From Thermobaculum terrenum ATCC BAA-798 (GTDB lineage: Bacteria > Chloroflexota > Chloroflexia > Thermobaculales > Thermobaculaceae): a stretch of 64,000 nucleotides of DNA. How positions within the stretch are numbered: position 1 is the first letter of the stretch; each line of letters starts with the position of its first letter. Of the stretch, positions 35,280-44,368 are shown piece by piece. Under the pieces are notes generated by a model. It had not been told where the DNA came from. It saw nothing but the letters and a program-made list of their open reading frames with translations, and searched no databases. The DNA is taken from NCBI RefSeq assembly GCF_000025005.1, contig NC_013525.1, positions 1,390,501 to 1,454,500 of the forward strand. Direction: 5' to 3'. The translations under genes were made by a program, and so were the position numbers.

Positions 35280-35312
35280 GTAAAAGTCTAACTACTAAGT
35301 ATTGGAGAACTT

Positions 35313-35870
35313 ATGGCCCACTATGGTAGACAACCTCTATCTATAGAGTACGCGCTATTGGGCTTGCTGGAGGACAGTCCTGCACATCCTTACGAGATGC
35401 ATCAGAGGCTAATCAAAGCTAGCCCCCTATCACACGTCTGGAGGATCAAGCGTGGGCACACCTACGCACTACTCGGTCGCTTGGAAGAAGAGGGACTGCT
35501 AACCAGCTGGCTGGAGCCTCAGGATGCCAAGCCTCCGCGCAAGATGCTCGCCCTGACGAGGGAAGGACGTGAGACCTTCACGCGATGGATGTACGAGCCC
35601 GTTAGGAAGCCCAGGGAGATGAGACTGACGTTTCTTGCCAAGCTGTACTTTGCAACACGCAAGGGAACGGCCAGCGAGCTAATAGCCGCCCAGCACAATG
35701 AGTGCCGCAGGTGGTTGAGCGATTTGGAAAGTGTTCACTCGGGTGTTGATACCTATGAACAGATGGTGCTCGAGTTCCGCAGGCAGCAGGTGAGGTCGAT
35801 CATGGAATGGCTGAGCACCTGCCGTGAGATGATAAACCGCAAGGAGGGAGGAGATGTGCTCTCAGCTTAG
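35313..35870 (+). CDS. PadR family transcriptional regulator
   Basis: A 185-residue regulator. The N-terminal PadR winged helix runs from LSIEYALLGLLEDSPAHPYEMHQRL through GHTYALLGRLEEEGLLTSWLE to LALTREGRETF. The C-terminal half is the Vir_act_alpha-type helical dimer domain (KLYFATRKGTASELIAAQ onward). The last 17 bases overlap modA, so it is translationally coupled with the molybdate importer. It probably represses its own operon through the palindromes upstream, with a ligand that remains unknown. Confidence 0.9.
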   Translation: MAHYGRQPLSIEYALLGLLEDSPAHPYEMHQRLIKASPLSHVWRIKRGHTYALLGRLEEEGLLTSWLEPQDAKPPRKMLALTREGRETFTRWMYEPVRKPREMRLTFLAKLYFATRKGTASELIAAQHNECRRWLSDLESVHSGVDTYEQMVLEFRRQQVRSIMEWLSTCREMINRKEGGDVLSA

Positions 35871-36672
35871 GTATCTGCTATTGTCAGCGTTGCTAGTATT
35901 GGCGCTGGGATGCGGGGCAGGCGGGATTGGCTCATCAAGCAGCGGATCGCAGACCCTGACTGTGTTTGCTGCCGCATCCCTGACTGGTGCATTTACTCAG
36001 ATAGGTAAAGAGTTCGAAGCTGCCCATCAAGGCGTGAAAGTGGTGAACAGCTTTGCCGGCTCACAGGACCTGGTGGAACAGATGCACCAAGGAGCACCCG
36101 CTGACGTATTTGCATCTGCCGACGGGAAGAACATGCAGAAGGCCATAGACTATGGACTGGTAGAGAAGGACAGCCCCAGAACTTTCGTCCGCAACCATCT
36201 GGTGGTGGTCACACCTCGAGATGACCAAAAGGTAAGGTCTCTTGAGGATTTGTCAGCTCCTGGAGTGAAGGTAGTGCTGGCATCCCAGGAAGTACCAGTC
36301 GGCAATTACACGATGCAGTTTCTGGATCTAGCATCCCGTGATCCGCAACTGGGAAATGATTTCAAGCAGAAAGTACTAGCCAATGTAGTATCGTATGAGG
36401 ATAACGTCAAGGCGGTGCTGCAGAAAGTGACTTTGGGTGAGGCAGACGCAGGAGTGGTCTACAGTTCAGATGCAACCACAGCTCCCAGAGACAAAGTAAG
36501 CACCATAGAGATCCCGGATGCTTACAACGTAACAGCCAGCTATCCCATAGCCATCGTCAAAAATAGCAAGCACGGTGATCTCGCAAGGCAATACGTTGAG
36601 TTCGTGCTTTCGGCTAGGGGACAGACTATATTGAAACAGTACGGCTTCATTCCGGCAGGCAAGACCAAGTGA
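35854..36672 (+). CDS. modA: Molybdate ABC transporter substrate-binding protein
   Basis: A 272-residue lipoprotein with a signal peptide ending in the lipobox LALGC (Cys20). The mature domain starts LTVFAAASLTGAFTQIGKEFE, the molybdate/tungstate-binding Ser loop of ModA, and continues NSFAGSQDLVEQMHQGAPADVFASAD. VGNYTMQFLDLA and ADAGVVYSSDA are further family segments. It binds oxyanion on the outer side of the membrane and hands it to ModB. It overlaps padR at its start and modB by four bases at its end. Confidence 0.92.
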   Translation: MCSQLRYLLLSALLVLALGCGAGGIGSSSSGSQTLTVFAAASLTGAFTQIGKEFEAAHQGVKVVNSFAGSQDLVEQMHQGAPADVFASADGKNMQKAIDYGLVEKDSPRTFVRNHLVVVTPRDDQKVRSLEDLSAPGVKVVLASQEVPVGNYTMQFLDLASRDPQLGNDFKQKVLANVVSYEDNVKAVLQKVTLGEADAGVVYSSDATTAPRDKVSTIEIPDAYNVTASYPIAIVKNSKHGDLARQYVEFVLSARGQTILKQYGFIPAGKTK

Positions 36673-37550
36673 GCAGCAGGGAAATGATGCAGACGCAGCT
36701 CAATGAGACCAGTACGAGCGAGGTAGCATGCACACCGAGCACAGACCGAAGGTCATGGTATCCGAGGCACCTAGCACTCATCATCGCCAGTGCTCCAATG
36801 ATGCTCTTCCTGGTGATTCCAATGATAGCGCTGGTAGCTCAGGCACCACTGGAAGAAGTGATCGCGTACCTTACTGACCAACAGGTATCGATGGCTATAG
36901 CGCTAAGCGCCTACACTACAATAACCACTACGTGTGTGACTGTAGCGCTGGGCACACCGCTGGCCTATCTGATGGCGCGTTATCGCTTCCGCGGTAAGAA
37001 GATGCTCGACACCCTGATCGATCTGCCGCTGGTACTGCCCCCCTCGGCTGCTGGCATCGCCCTGCTGCTCACATTCGGCAGACATGGCATCCTGGGGGAG
37101 CGGCTTGCCGATTTGGGCTTGCAGATACCATTCACCCCATTGGCGGTAGTGCTCGCGCAAACCTTCGTCTCAGCCCCTTTCTATATACGAGCGACGATGA
37201 ACGGGATCGCATCGGTGGACAGCTCACTGGAGGAGGCGGGCATGGTGGACGGGGCGGGCTCCTTACGGTTGTTCTGGAGCATCACATTCCCGATGGCAAG
37301 GGTAGCGATGATCAGTGGAGCAATCATGACATGGGCCAGGGCACTGGGGGAGTTCGGTGCGACGATCATCTTCGCGGGCAATTTCCCAGGGCGCACGCAG
37401 ACTATCCCCATCGCCATCTACCTTGGCTTCAACATCGACCTGGAATCAGCAGTGGTGCTCTCAGCGATCCTGCTGTGCGTGTCGTTTGGAGTGATCATGA
37501 TCGTGAAGTGGGCGCTGAAGCAGTCAGTAACGCGGGCAGAGATCTACTAG
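36669..37550 (+). CDS. modB: Molybdate ABC transporter permease
   Basis: A 293-residue permease with about five to six helices, larger than most ModB (about 225) because of a roughly 35-residue polar head before the first helix. The EAA loop reads [26 protein letters not shown] and [28 protein letters not shown] is a strong ModB signature. GTG 36669 overlaps the modA stop; an ATG about 24 bases on is an alternative. No modC ATPase gene follows: the next gene is a tRNA on the other strand. The ATPase must come from elsewhere. Confidence 0.9.
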   Translation: MSSREMMQTQLNETSTSEVACTPSTDRRSWYPRHLALIIASAPMMLFLVIPMIALVAQAPLEEVIAYLTDQQVSMAIALSAYTTITTTCVTVALGTPLAYLMARYRFRGKKMLDTLIDLPLVLPPSAAGIALLLTFGRHGILGERLADLGLQIPFTPLAVVLAQTFVSAPFYIRATMNGIASVDSSLEEAGMVDGAGSLRLFWSITFPMARVAMISGAIMTWARALGEFGATIIFAGNFPGRTQTIPIAIYLGFNIDLESAVVLSAILLCVSFGVIMIVKWALKQSVTRAEIY

Positions 37551-37583
37551 CAAGCGGAGATTAAGTAGCAGGCTGGTATGGAG

Positions 37584-37660
37584 TGGCGTGCCCGGAGGGA
37601 CTCGAACCCCCGACCACTTGGTCCGCAACCAAGCGTTCTATCCAACTGAACTACGGGCAC
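37584..37660 (-). tRNA. tRNA-Arg, anticodon GCG
   Basis: A complete 77-base cloverleaf on the minus strand. The acceptor stem is GTGCCCG / CGGGCAC with discriminator G and encoded CCA. The D-loop contains AGTTGGATA, including the A20 that identifies arginine tRNAs. The anticodon arm is CTTGG-TTGCGGA-CCAAG, giving anticodon GCG (plus-strand 37624-37626), which reads CGC and CGU. The T-arm is GGGGGTTCGAGTCCC. Most bacteria use ACG (edited to ICG) for these codons. Confidence 0.93.
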
Positions 37661-37709
37661 AAATTTCCTCACACAAAGTGTAGCAAAGAGATGAAGGGGT
37701 GGCAAGATA

Positions 37710-37741
37710 TGGGAGGAGCCCCCTATAGATAGGGCTCCTCC
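37710..37741. repeat. Hairpin of unclear role
   Basis: Perfect 11-bp inverted repeat GGGAGGAGCCC / GGGCTCCTCCC with a ten-base loop, between tRNA-Arg and an epimerase gene. There is no U-run on either strand. It may terminate the convergent or upstream transcripts, or process the tRNA leader. The rest of 37661-37858 holds no gene. Confidence 0.5.
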
Positions 37742-37858
37742 CTCCCCCTAACACGGTTTGTCCCTCTCAACGAAGAACTTCTAGCTACCGAGATTACACC
37801 GAGCAAAAGGAAAGGGTATGAGGTAGAGGGAGATCCCATACTCCTCTGGAGCCCCCCT

Positions 37859-38698
37859 CTACAAACCCACATATTGCCTCCATGAGTACTGAGGATCATA
37901 GCCCAGCATGCGCCTCGCCTTATCTATCGAGAGCAGCGTCTCGAAATCTCCTATCTCTTTGTGGAGCGGCACGTTGGGAAATACCTCGGCAAGCAACTCT
38001 CTGCTTGGACGGTTCATGACGGTATCGGCCGCAGCTATGATGAACACCTCGGCACTATTGATATCTGCCTGCAATCCCAGCCTGCATGCCTGAGCAACAT
38101 CTCGAGCATCCACATAGCCCCAAAGGTTCCACTTTCGCTTCGTTGGGTCATCCCAGAACGTAGGAAACTGCGCATAGTCTTGGGGTTCCATGATATTGGA
38201 GAAGCGCAGTCCTATGAATGGGATACCCGTCCAGCGGTTGAATTGCCGTGCCATCTCCTCGCCCAGCACTTTCGACAGGGCATAGCTAGACTCCGGATAT
38301 AGAGGGTGGTTCTCATCTATAGGCGCATATGCTGGCTGCTCGCGGTCGAAAGGCAACCCCAAAGTGGTCTCGCTGGAAGCCCATACTACCCGGGACATGC
38401 CTATATCCTTTGCCACAGAGAAGACGTTGTAGGTGCTCAGCGTGTTAGTGCGGAATGTTACCTCGTCGGTGCGAATACCGGGAGCGGGGATGGCCGCCAG
38501 ATGCACAACCATCTCATAGCCCTTGAAGGCATCGTAGGTCTCGCCAAGATCAGTTAGATCGGCCACGAGCGAGGGGCAAAGCCTCTCAGCTGGCGGCACC
38601 AGATCTACACTTAGCACCTCATATCCATGTTCCAGGAGGTCTCTAACGACCGCTCTGCCGGCCTTGCCACTACCGCCTGTCACGACTACTTTAGGCAT
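37859..38698 (-). CDS. NAD-dependent epimerase/dehydratase (extended SDR)
   Basis: A 279-residue extended short-chain dehydrogenase. The nucleotide loop VVVTGGSGKAGRAVV covers residues 4-18, Asp-type adenosine contacts follow, and the catalytic Tyr139-xxx-Lys143 is in SSYALSK. Substrate-side segments WNLWGYVDARDVAQAC and GLRFSNIMEP are typical of NAD-dependent sugar epimerases and uronate dehydrogenases. The protein is shorter than UDP-glucose epimerases. The adjacent aldo/keto reductase, 18 bases upstream, suggests a two-gene carbohydrate operon; the substrate is unknown. Confidence 0.85.
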   Translation of the reverse strand: MPKVVVTGGSGKAGRAVVRDLLEHGYEVLSVDLVPPAERLCPSLVADLTDLGETYDAFKGYEMVVHLAAIPAPGIRTDEVTFRTNTLSTYNVFSVAKDIGMSRVVWASSETTLGLPFDREQPAYAPIDENHPLYPESSYALSKVLGEEMARQFNRWTGIPFIGLRFSNIMEPQDYAQFPTFWDDPTKRKWNLWGYVDARDVAQACRLGLQADINSAEVFIIAAADTVMNRPSRELLAEVFPNVPLHKEIGDFETLLSIDKARRMLGYDPQYSWRQYVGL

Positions 38699-38716
38699 GA
38701 GATGTTCCTCCGTGAT

Positions 38717-39697
38717 CTATTGGGTCTGAGCTACAGAGTCAAGCTCGGTCAGGAACTGCTCGATCTCATCCAGTTCCTCCTGAGAGAGTCTGAAATCGGC
38801 AGCACCGATAATGCCCTCCACCTGGTCGGGCCTACGTGCTCCAACTATCGCGCCCGTTACAGCCGGATGTCTCAGCACCCAGGCGATCGCTACCTCGGCC
38901 GGGGACTTCCCGTGACGGCTACCGATCTCTCGTAGCTTCTCGACCAACTTCAGATTACGTGAGAGCCTCGGTTCGTTGAACTCAGGGCTGCGTTTACGCC
39001 AGTCATCGTCCGGCAGGTTGCGCACCCACTCGGCAGTCACTTTACCTGTGAGCAGGCCAGAGGCCATTGGCGAGTAGGCAATTACTCCTATATTGTGCTC
39101 CTGACAGAAAGGCAGTATCTCCTTCTCGATGCTCCTGTTGAGTAGGTTGTAAGGTGGCTGTAGGGATGAGATAGGCGCGATGCGCATCGCCCGCTGCATC
39201 TGCTCCACGCTGAAGTTAGAAACACCTATATAGCGTACCTTACCCTCCTGCTGCAGCTCTGCCAGTGTGCTCCAACCCTCTTCTATGTCCTCGTCAGGGT
39301 TTGGCCAGTGGATCTGGTATAGATCGATCACTTCCACACGCAGGCGCCGCAGGCTCGCTTCCAGCTCACGACGAATAGAATCTCTCTTAAGGCTGTTGGA
39401 GATCCTCCCACTCTCGTCCCACACAAGACCACACTTGGTGAAGATGTAAGGCCTATCAGAGATGCCATCTAGGGCCCTTGCAACTACCTCCTCAGAATGG
39501 CCGAGACCATAGACAGCAGCAGTATCGATCCAGTTGATGCCCAGATCAAGAGCCTTGTGGATAGCAGCTATGGATTCATTGTCGTCCTGAGGCCCCCAAC
39601 CGGAAGCCCAACCACCACCTCCGATCGCCCAGGCCCCGAATCCTATAGGAGTGATCATCATGTCTGTGTTGCCCAAACGTCGAGTATCCAACTTCAC
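38717..39697 (-). CDS. Aldo/keto reductase
   Basis: A 326-residue NADPH-dependent TIM-barrel reductase. The catalytic tetrad is Asp58 (WIDTAAVYG), Tyr63, Lys88 (FTKCG) and His130 (YQIHWPN). GVSNFSVEQ and the C-terminal GARRPDQVEGI are the coenzyme-binding ends. It resembles the bacterial AKR branch of IolS/YhdN type. The start is GTG 39697, with AGGAGG only two bases away; TTG 39691, eight bases from it, is equally likely and shortens the protein by two residues. It is probably co-transcribed with the epimerase. Confidence 0.92.
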   Translation of the reverse strand: MKLDTRRLGNTDMMITPIGFGAWAIGGGGWASGWGPQDDNESIAAIHKALDLGINWIDTAAVYGLGHSEEVVARALDGISDRPYIFTKCGLVWDESGRISNSLKRDSIRRELEASLRRLRVEVIDLYQIHWPNPDEDIEEGWSTLAELQQEGKVRYIGVSNFSVEQMQRAMRIAPISSLQPPYNLLNRSIEKEILPFCQEHNIGVIAYSPMASGLLTGKVTAEWVRNLPDDDWRKRSPEFNEPRLSRNLKLVEKLREIGSRHGKSPAEVAIAWVLRHPAVTGAIVGARRPDQVEGIIGAADFRLSQEELDEIEQFLTELDSVAQTQ

Positions 39698-39882
39698 AAC
39701 CTCCTGGAAAACAAGATTTAACGCGGGGAACCAGCATATCCATCTGCATTATACTTGCCATCATACCTGGTTGTTAGGGTGTATATAGGGTATCCTATGA
39801 GAGCACTAGCGTGACAGTGCGACTAGTTTATAATGGACAGAGTTCAAGCTGACTATGCTTGGTAACAGCGCTGGGAGGGGAC

Positions 39883-40101
39883 ATGAATCAGCAGGAGATA
39901 CAGAAGATCGTCCAGAGGATAGACGTGCTCTCGAAAAGCGTCGCCGACAACCTCGACAGGCTCCAGGCGGCCACAGACCCTGACTGGATAGATGAACTCA
40001 ATGCAGAGATCTCAGCAGCCCGTCGTGAGATAGCACAGCTCAAGAAGAAGCTGGCAGAAGCTACTCGCCAGGAGGCACAGGAGCATGAGGCAACTCAGTA
40101 G
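39883..40101 (+). CDS. Small coiled-coil protein
   Basis: A 72-residue hydrophilic protein predicted to be almost all helix. Heptad-like leucines run through VQRIDVLSKSVADNLDRL and the Lys/Glu-rich ISAARREIAQLKKKLAEA. I recognise no family. ATG 39883 has a strong GGGAGGGG site. Its last 17 bases overlap the start of the amino-acid-oxidase-like gene, so the two are translated together; it may be a regulatory or structural partner of that enzyme, though this is inference. The 180 bases upstream hold no gene. Confidence 0.65.
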   Translation: MNQQEIQKIVQRIDVLSKSVADNLDRLQAATDPDWIDELNAEISAARREIAQLKKKLAEATRQEAQEHEATQ

Positions 40102-41212
40102 CGATGTGGCCATCATAGGCGCCGGTGTCGTCGGGGCCGCATGCGCTTACTTCCTCGCGGAGATGGGCCACTCGCCAACGATCATAGACCCCATGGAACA
40201 GGGAGCTGCCACACCTGCAGGTGCAGGTATCGTCGCCCCTGGAGTTACTTTCCACCCTTCACCATACTACTTTCCTTTAGCTTACAGGGCCGTTAGCTAT
40301 TTGGAAGGACTTGTAGATAAGCTTGGTAACGAGCGCCTGCTCGAGAGGTGTGGCTTGTTGTATCTCATAACCGATCCCAGATCGCCAGTAGATGCCGAGA
40401 GTCTCGCCAGGCAACTAAGGCGCCATGGCATGGAAGGCGCCCCGATGCACGGGCATGTAGAGGTGATAGACCCAGAGTACGTCCACCGCTACTTCCCACT
40501 GCTGGTCCCCAGCCAGGGAGCAGTATACGTGGATGGTCCGGGCAGACTCAATGGTGCCAACCTACGTGATGCCCTCCTGTTGCAGGCGATCAAGCGAGGA
40601 GCCCATTACATTCGTGCAAGGGCAAGCATAGATAGCATATCCCAACAGGAGATCGCTCTGAAGGCAGACAGTACAACCATCACTACTCAGAGGCTTGTCC
40701 TGGCAGCAGGTGCATGGTCCAGGCAGATCATCGGGCAGTTCTCAGCAGTATCACTGCCCATCAGCCCCCAGCGCGGACAGATCCTGCATCTGGAAGTTCC
40801 CGACACTCGCACTGATCAGTGGCCAATTGTAATGGGCGACTTTCCACATTATCTGCTCACATTTCCTGTGTGCAAGGTGCTGGCAGGCGCAACACATGAG
40901 GACGTAGGCTTTCATCCTAAGCCAACGTTGGCGGGCATCAGAGAGATCGCTGACACGATCTACAAAGTAGCGCCGTCCCTTGGCTCCGCCAGATTATTGG
41001 GAGTTAACGTAGGATTACGACCCGTCACACCTGACGGCCTGCCGATCATCGGACGAGTGCCCGACCTCCCGTCGGTAATTGTCGCTAGCGGGCATGGAGC
41101 CTACGGCTTACAGCTTGGCCCTTATACCGGTATGTTGGCAGCCCAGCTGGCCACCGACCAGGAGCCGGATATGGACCTCACGCCATACTCACCTTTGAGG
41201 TTTAGCAGCTAG
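40085..41212 (+). CDS. D-amino-acid/glycine oxidase family FAD enzyme (DAO fold)
   Basis: A 375-residue DAO-type flavoenzyme. The FAD loop is VAIIGAGVVGAACAYFLAEMG, and PAGAGIVAPGVTF is the next contact. RLVLAAGAWSRQII and PVTPDGLPIIGRVPDLP near the end are typical of glycine oxidases and D-amino acid dehydrogenases. It oxidises an amine or amino acid and either makes H2O2 or feeds the respiratory chain; which one is not readable. ATG 40085 is preceded by AGGAG. Its end overlaps pncB by 24 bases in a convergent arrangement, which is unusual. Confidence 0.85.
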   Translation: MRQLSSDVAIIGAGVVGAACAYFLAEMGHSPTIIDPMEQGAATPAGAGIVAPGVTFHPSPYYFPLAYRAVSYLEGLVDKLGNERLLERCGLLYLITDPRSPVDAESLARQLRRHGMEGAPMHGHVEVIDPEYVHRYFPLLVPSQGAVYVDGPGRLNGANLRDALLLQAIKRGAHYIRARASIDSISQQEIALKADSTTITTQRLVLAAGAWSRQIIGQFSAVSLPISPQRGQILHLEVPDTRTDQWPIVMGDFPHYLLTFPVCKVLAGATHEDVGFHPKPTLAGIREIADTIYKVAPSLGSARLLGVNVGLRPVTPDGLPIIGRVPDLPSVIVASGHGAYGLQLGPYTGMLAAQLATDQEPDMDLTPYSPLRFSS

Positions 41213-42577
41213 TCCCTCCTCCTGAGCTATCATCTCCTCTGCAAGTCGCTGCCTCTCCTGTAGCTGAGAGCTGAGCGTCACTTTGTACTCTCCCACACTA
41301 TGGATGTCTCGCAGATGGGATGGTAGCCGCTCCACCTCGCGGGCATGCTGGCGACGCGCCTCCTCAAGATCAAAAGATTCAGTGATCCTGCCAGCCTTCA
41401 TCATCGGCCTCAGCAGTGGAAGCCACTCTCCATCGTCTGGCGCTTGCTCCTCCCTGCCAGAGATCATGTCCTCCGCATAGAGGCCTGTGGTGTCTATTCT
41501 ACGCCAAAGCTGCTTGGCCCCCACGATCGTCCTCTTGCCCTCGCTCAACTTCAGCTTAGGACGCCCATCGAACTGCACCAGCTTGTAGCTCATATCCAAC
41601 ACTGGAGCATCCTCTGCCGTCACCACGCGTGTGCCCACTCCAAAGGAATCGATAGGAGCACCATTTCTGAGCAGCCTGTCTATCTCGTACTCATCAAGAC
41701 CACCACTCGCCATGATCCTGATATCTTGAAGCCCTTCAGAATCAAGTAGCTTCCTAACCTGCCTGCTGAGTGCTTCGAGGTCGCCGCTGTCGATACGCAC
41801 CGCTGAGATCTGCTTGCCAGTGCCCGCAAACTTTCGGCTGACCTCCACAACGTGTTGCGCCCCCATAAGCACGTCGTAGGTATCGATCAGCAGTGTTATC
41901 CTGTGTGGGAACGTACTTACGAATCCCTCAAACGCCAACCTCTCGTTAGGGAAGGACTCCACGAAGGAATGGGCCATGGTACCCACCACAGGGATACCGT
42001 AGACCTTGCCAGCTAGCACGTTGCTGGTCCCACTAAAGCCTGCCAGGTAGCACGCCCGGGCAGCAGCCAGTCCTCCATCTATTTCGGGGGCACGACGTAG
42101 CCCGAAGTCGAATAGGGGCTTGCCTTGTGCCGCCAGCACACACCTAGCGGCCTTGGTCGCTACCAGGGTGGGATAGTGCAAAGCATTCATTACGACCGGC
42201 TCAGCTATCTGCCCATGGATAATGGATGCAGTTATTTCCAGTACCGGCTCGTTGGGGAACACTATAGAACCCTCGGGGACCGCCCACACATCTCCCTCGA
42301 ACCTGAAGGACCGTAGATACTCCACAAAGTCGGGGCGCACCTGAGGCAAAGTAGCGATGTACTCTAGCGCACGCTCGTCGAACCGCAGGTTCTCTAACCG
42401 CCTTAGTGCATCCTCCACGCCCGCCACCACTAGGAAAGATCTGCCAGGAGGCAGGCTGCGAACGAACAGGCTAAATGTAGCACGGCCATCCATCCCGAGT
42501 GCATGGTAGCTCGCACCCATAGTGAGCTCATACAGGTCTATCGAAAGAGGTATGGCATTCTCGTCCAGGTAGCTCAT
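41189..42577 (-). CDS. pncB: Nicotinate phosphoribosyltransferase
   Basis: A 462-residue enzyme of NAD salvage that joins nicotinate to PRPP. LSIDLYELTMGASYHALGMDGRATFSLFVR and GTMAHSFVESFPNERLAF (the catalytic His region), then IRIDSGDLEALSRQVRKLLD, which contacts PRPP, identify the long bacterial PncB-type family. ATG 42577 is chosen for a GGGGGTGA site about six bases upstream; the longer ORF from 42646 lacks one. It overlaps the 3' end of the opposite oxidase gene by 24 bases, so transcription of the two may interfere. Confidence 0.93.
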   Translation of the reverse strand: MSYLDENAIPLSIDLYELTMGASYHALGMDGRATFSLFVRSLPPGRSFLVVAGVEDALRRLENLRFDERALEYIATLPQVRPDFVEYLRSFRFEGDVWAVPEGSIVFPNEPVLEITASIIHGQIAEPVVMNALHYPTLVATKAARCVLAAQGKPLFDFGLRRAPEIDGGLAAARACYLAGFSGTSNVLAGKVYGIPVVGTMAHSFVESFPNERLAFEGFVSTFPHRITLLIDTYDVLMGAQHVVEVSRKFAGTGKQISAVRIDSGDLEALSRQVRKLLDSEGLQDIRIMASGGLDEYEIDRLLRNGAPIDSFGVGTRVVTAEDAPVLDMSYKLVQFDGRPKLKLSEGKRTIVGAKQLWRRIDTTGLYAEDMISGREEQAPDDGEWLPLLRPMMKAGRITESFDLEEARRQHAREVERLPSHLRDIHSVGEYKVTLSSQLQERQRLAEEMIAQEEGLAAKPQR

Positions 42578-42690
42578 CACAATCACCCCCAGGGCAGAAG
42601 TCAATACCGGTCTTTTGCACATAGGCCCTTTTATATTATTATTCACATTGCACTGGGGTCTAAAATTCCAGCATCAAGGAGGGAATCAGC

Positions 42691-42909
42691 ATGAAGATCG
42701 GAGCACAGCTCAAGAAGCCCTGGGTTTGGCTCTCGGCAGCAGGACTAGCTGCAGCAGCCGGTGGCCTTTGGCAGTGGCGCTCTCGCAGGCGACGCACAGA
42801 GTTTTCCATAGGACCGACCATCCGCAGCAGGGATAGACACCCCCTGGAAACTCCACCTGAGACCGCAGGGTGGTGGGCTGACCTGCGTAGAAGAGCCGGA
42901 TGGCTATGA
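42691..42909 (+). CDS. Small basic single-span membrane protein
   Basis: A 72-residue protein with one helix, WVWLSAAGLAAAAGGLWQW, directly followed by the basic cluster RSRRRRT (positive-inside), then a Pro-rich tail ending in WWADLRRRAGWL. GGAGGG eight bases before ATG 42691 is a good ribosome site, which favours a real gene over chance. No family is recognised. It is divergent from pncB and convergent with the MFS gene. Confidence 0.5.
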   Translation: MKIGAQLKKPWVWLSAAGLAAAAGGLWQWRSRRRRTEFSIGPTIRSRDRHPLETPPETAGWWADLRRRAGWL

Positions 42910-42912
42910 CAC

Positions 42913-44214
42913 CTATACCCTGACAGGCTGAGCAACCAGAGAGAAATTGCTCTTGAAAAGCTCCCTCTCCTTGGCGATGATCGCTCCAGCACACACCAGC
43001 GCAACCAACGCACAGATTACCAGTGAGGCCACTGGCCCCACAGCTGAAGCCAGGCTGCCTATGTACAAGCTCCCAAAAGGAGTCAGCCCTAGCACAACCA
43101 GCATCCAACAGCTCATGACTCTCCCCCTGAGCTCATCCGGCACCACCGTCTGCAAAAGCGAGTTGCCCATCGCCAGGAAGGTCACGATCCCCCATCCCGC
43201 CACAAATAACGCCACCAGCGCGAAAGGCAGGTGACGCATTACCGCAAAGGACATTATCCCCAGCGCCGACGCAACCTGGGCAACTATCAACCACTTGCCC
43301 TTGCTCGTGATCTCTCCCTTGAAGGCCAGCATCATCGCACCCACAAAAGCTCCGAGTCCCACTGCACCCAGCAATAGGCCATAACCACTCGCTCCCATAT
43401 GCAGCACATCCTTGGCAAACACTGGTAGCAGAGTATTGTAGGGTTGCAGGAAGAGCGTCTGTACCGCTGCCAGCACTACGATCGTTCTGATCCTGCTATC
43501 CGTCCATACATGACGGGCTGCGTACGCCAGGCTCGCGGTCTCTCGACTTCTGGTAGAGGATAAAGCCTTACTGGCAAATTGCGGTCGTATAGCCCACAGC
43601 GTGACCATCGCGATCACCAGCGTCAGTCCGTTGAAGAAATAGGCTCCGGCGATACCTATGTATTTCACTGCAAAGCCGCCTAGAGTAGGCCCTATGACAC
43701 CAGTCAGGTTGAACTGAGCCGAGTTAAGCGCAATGGCATTCATCAGGTTCTTGCGACCCACTATCTCCGGTAACATCGACTGCTGAGATGGCATACTTAT
43801 GGCACCCACGGACCCAACAACCAGCAACCAAACCATCAACAGCCATATGTTCGCCTTTCCAGTAACCACCAACAGCCCCATGAGCACCATAAAGATAGCA
43901 TTGATACCCTGGGAAGTCATAACAACCTTGCGCTTCTCTAACCTATCAGCTAGCATCCCTCCCGGCAGCGACAGCAGCAGGAAAGGCAAGTTGGCGCAGA
44001 ACGCTACCAGACCAATCAGGAACTCCGAGCTGGTAAGGTTCACGATCAACCAGCCCTGGGCAACTATCTGTACCCACATGCCCAGTGCTGCAATCATAGC
44101 CCCTGGAAAGTATATACGATACTCCTTGATGCGGAATGAACCAAAGGCACCCGGATAGAAGATATCTGCTGTCTTCTTTGCATCAACGCTAGAATAATTA
44201 TTTTCCGTTTGCAA
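42913..44214 (-). CDS. MFS transporter, EntS/MFS_3-like
   Basis: A 433-residue transporter with about twelve helices, similar in design to the pump at the left end. LPFLLLSLPGGMLADRLEKRKVVMTSQ is the MFS motif A loop, and PSQQSMLPEIVGRKNLMNAIALNSAQFNLTGVIGPTLGG is the MFS_3 signature. The start is TTG 44214, with AGGGG seven bases upstream. It probably exports a drug or metabolite. No regulator is adjacent, unlike its left-hand relative. The divergent 155 bases to the next gene probably hold both promoters. Confidence 0.88.
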   Translation of the reverse strand: MQTENNYSSVDAKKTADIFYPGAFGSFRIKEYRIYFPGAMIAALGMWVQIVAQGWLIVNLTSSEFLIGLVAFCANLPFLLLSLPGGMLADRLEKRKVVMTSQGINAIFMVLMGLLVVTGKANIWLLMVWLLVVGSVGAISMPSQQSMLPEIVGRKNLMNAIALNSAQFNLTGVIGPTLGGFAVKYIGIAGAYFFNGLTLVIAMVTLWAIRPQFASKALSSTRSRETASLAYAARHVWTDSRIRTIVVLAAVQTLFLQPYNTLLPVFAKDVLHMGASGYGLLLGAVGLGAFVGAMMLAFKGEITSKGKWLIVAQVASALGIMSFAVMRHLPFALVALFVAGWGIVTFLAMGNSLLQTVVPDELRGRVMSCWMLVVLGLTPFGSLYIGSLASAVGPVASLVICALVALVCAGAIIAKERELFKSNFSLVAQPVRV

Positions 44215-44368
44215 AATCCCGCCCCTATGTCAAAATAAAAACATAAAGAGTCACGGATTCACCTCCATGACTCGGACCAGAATCAATTATGCCATCAATT
44301 TCGTGAGGACACACTAATAGATTTCTATTAAGTATCCTCTTGATTTTTGAATTTGTTCGGAGGGTGGA

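Noticed and set aside
37710-37741. Hairpin considered as a CRISPR repeat or IS end
   Set aside because: Only one copy is seen and there is no spacer array, transposase or target duplication. It is kept only as an inverted repeat.
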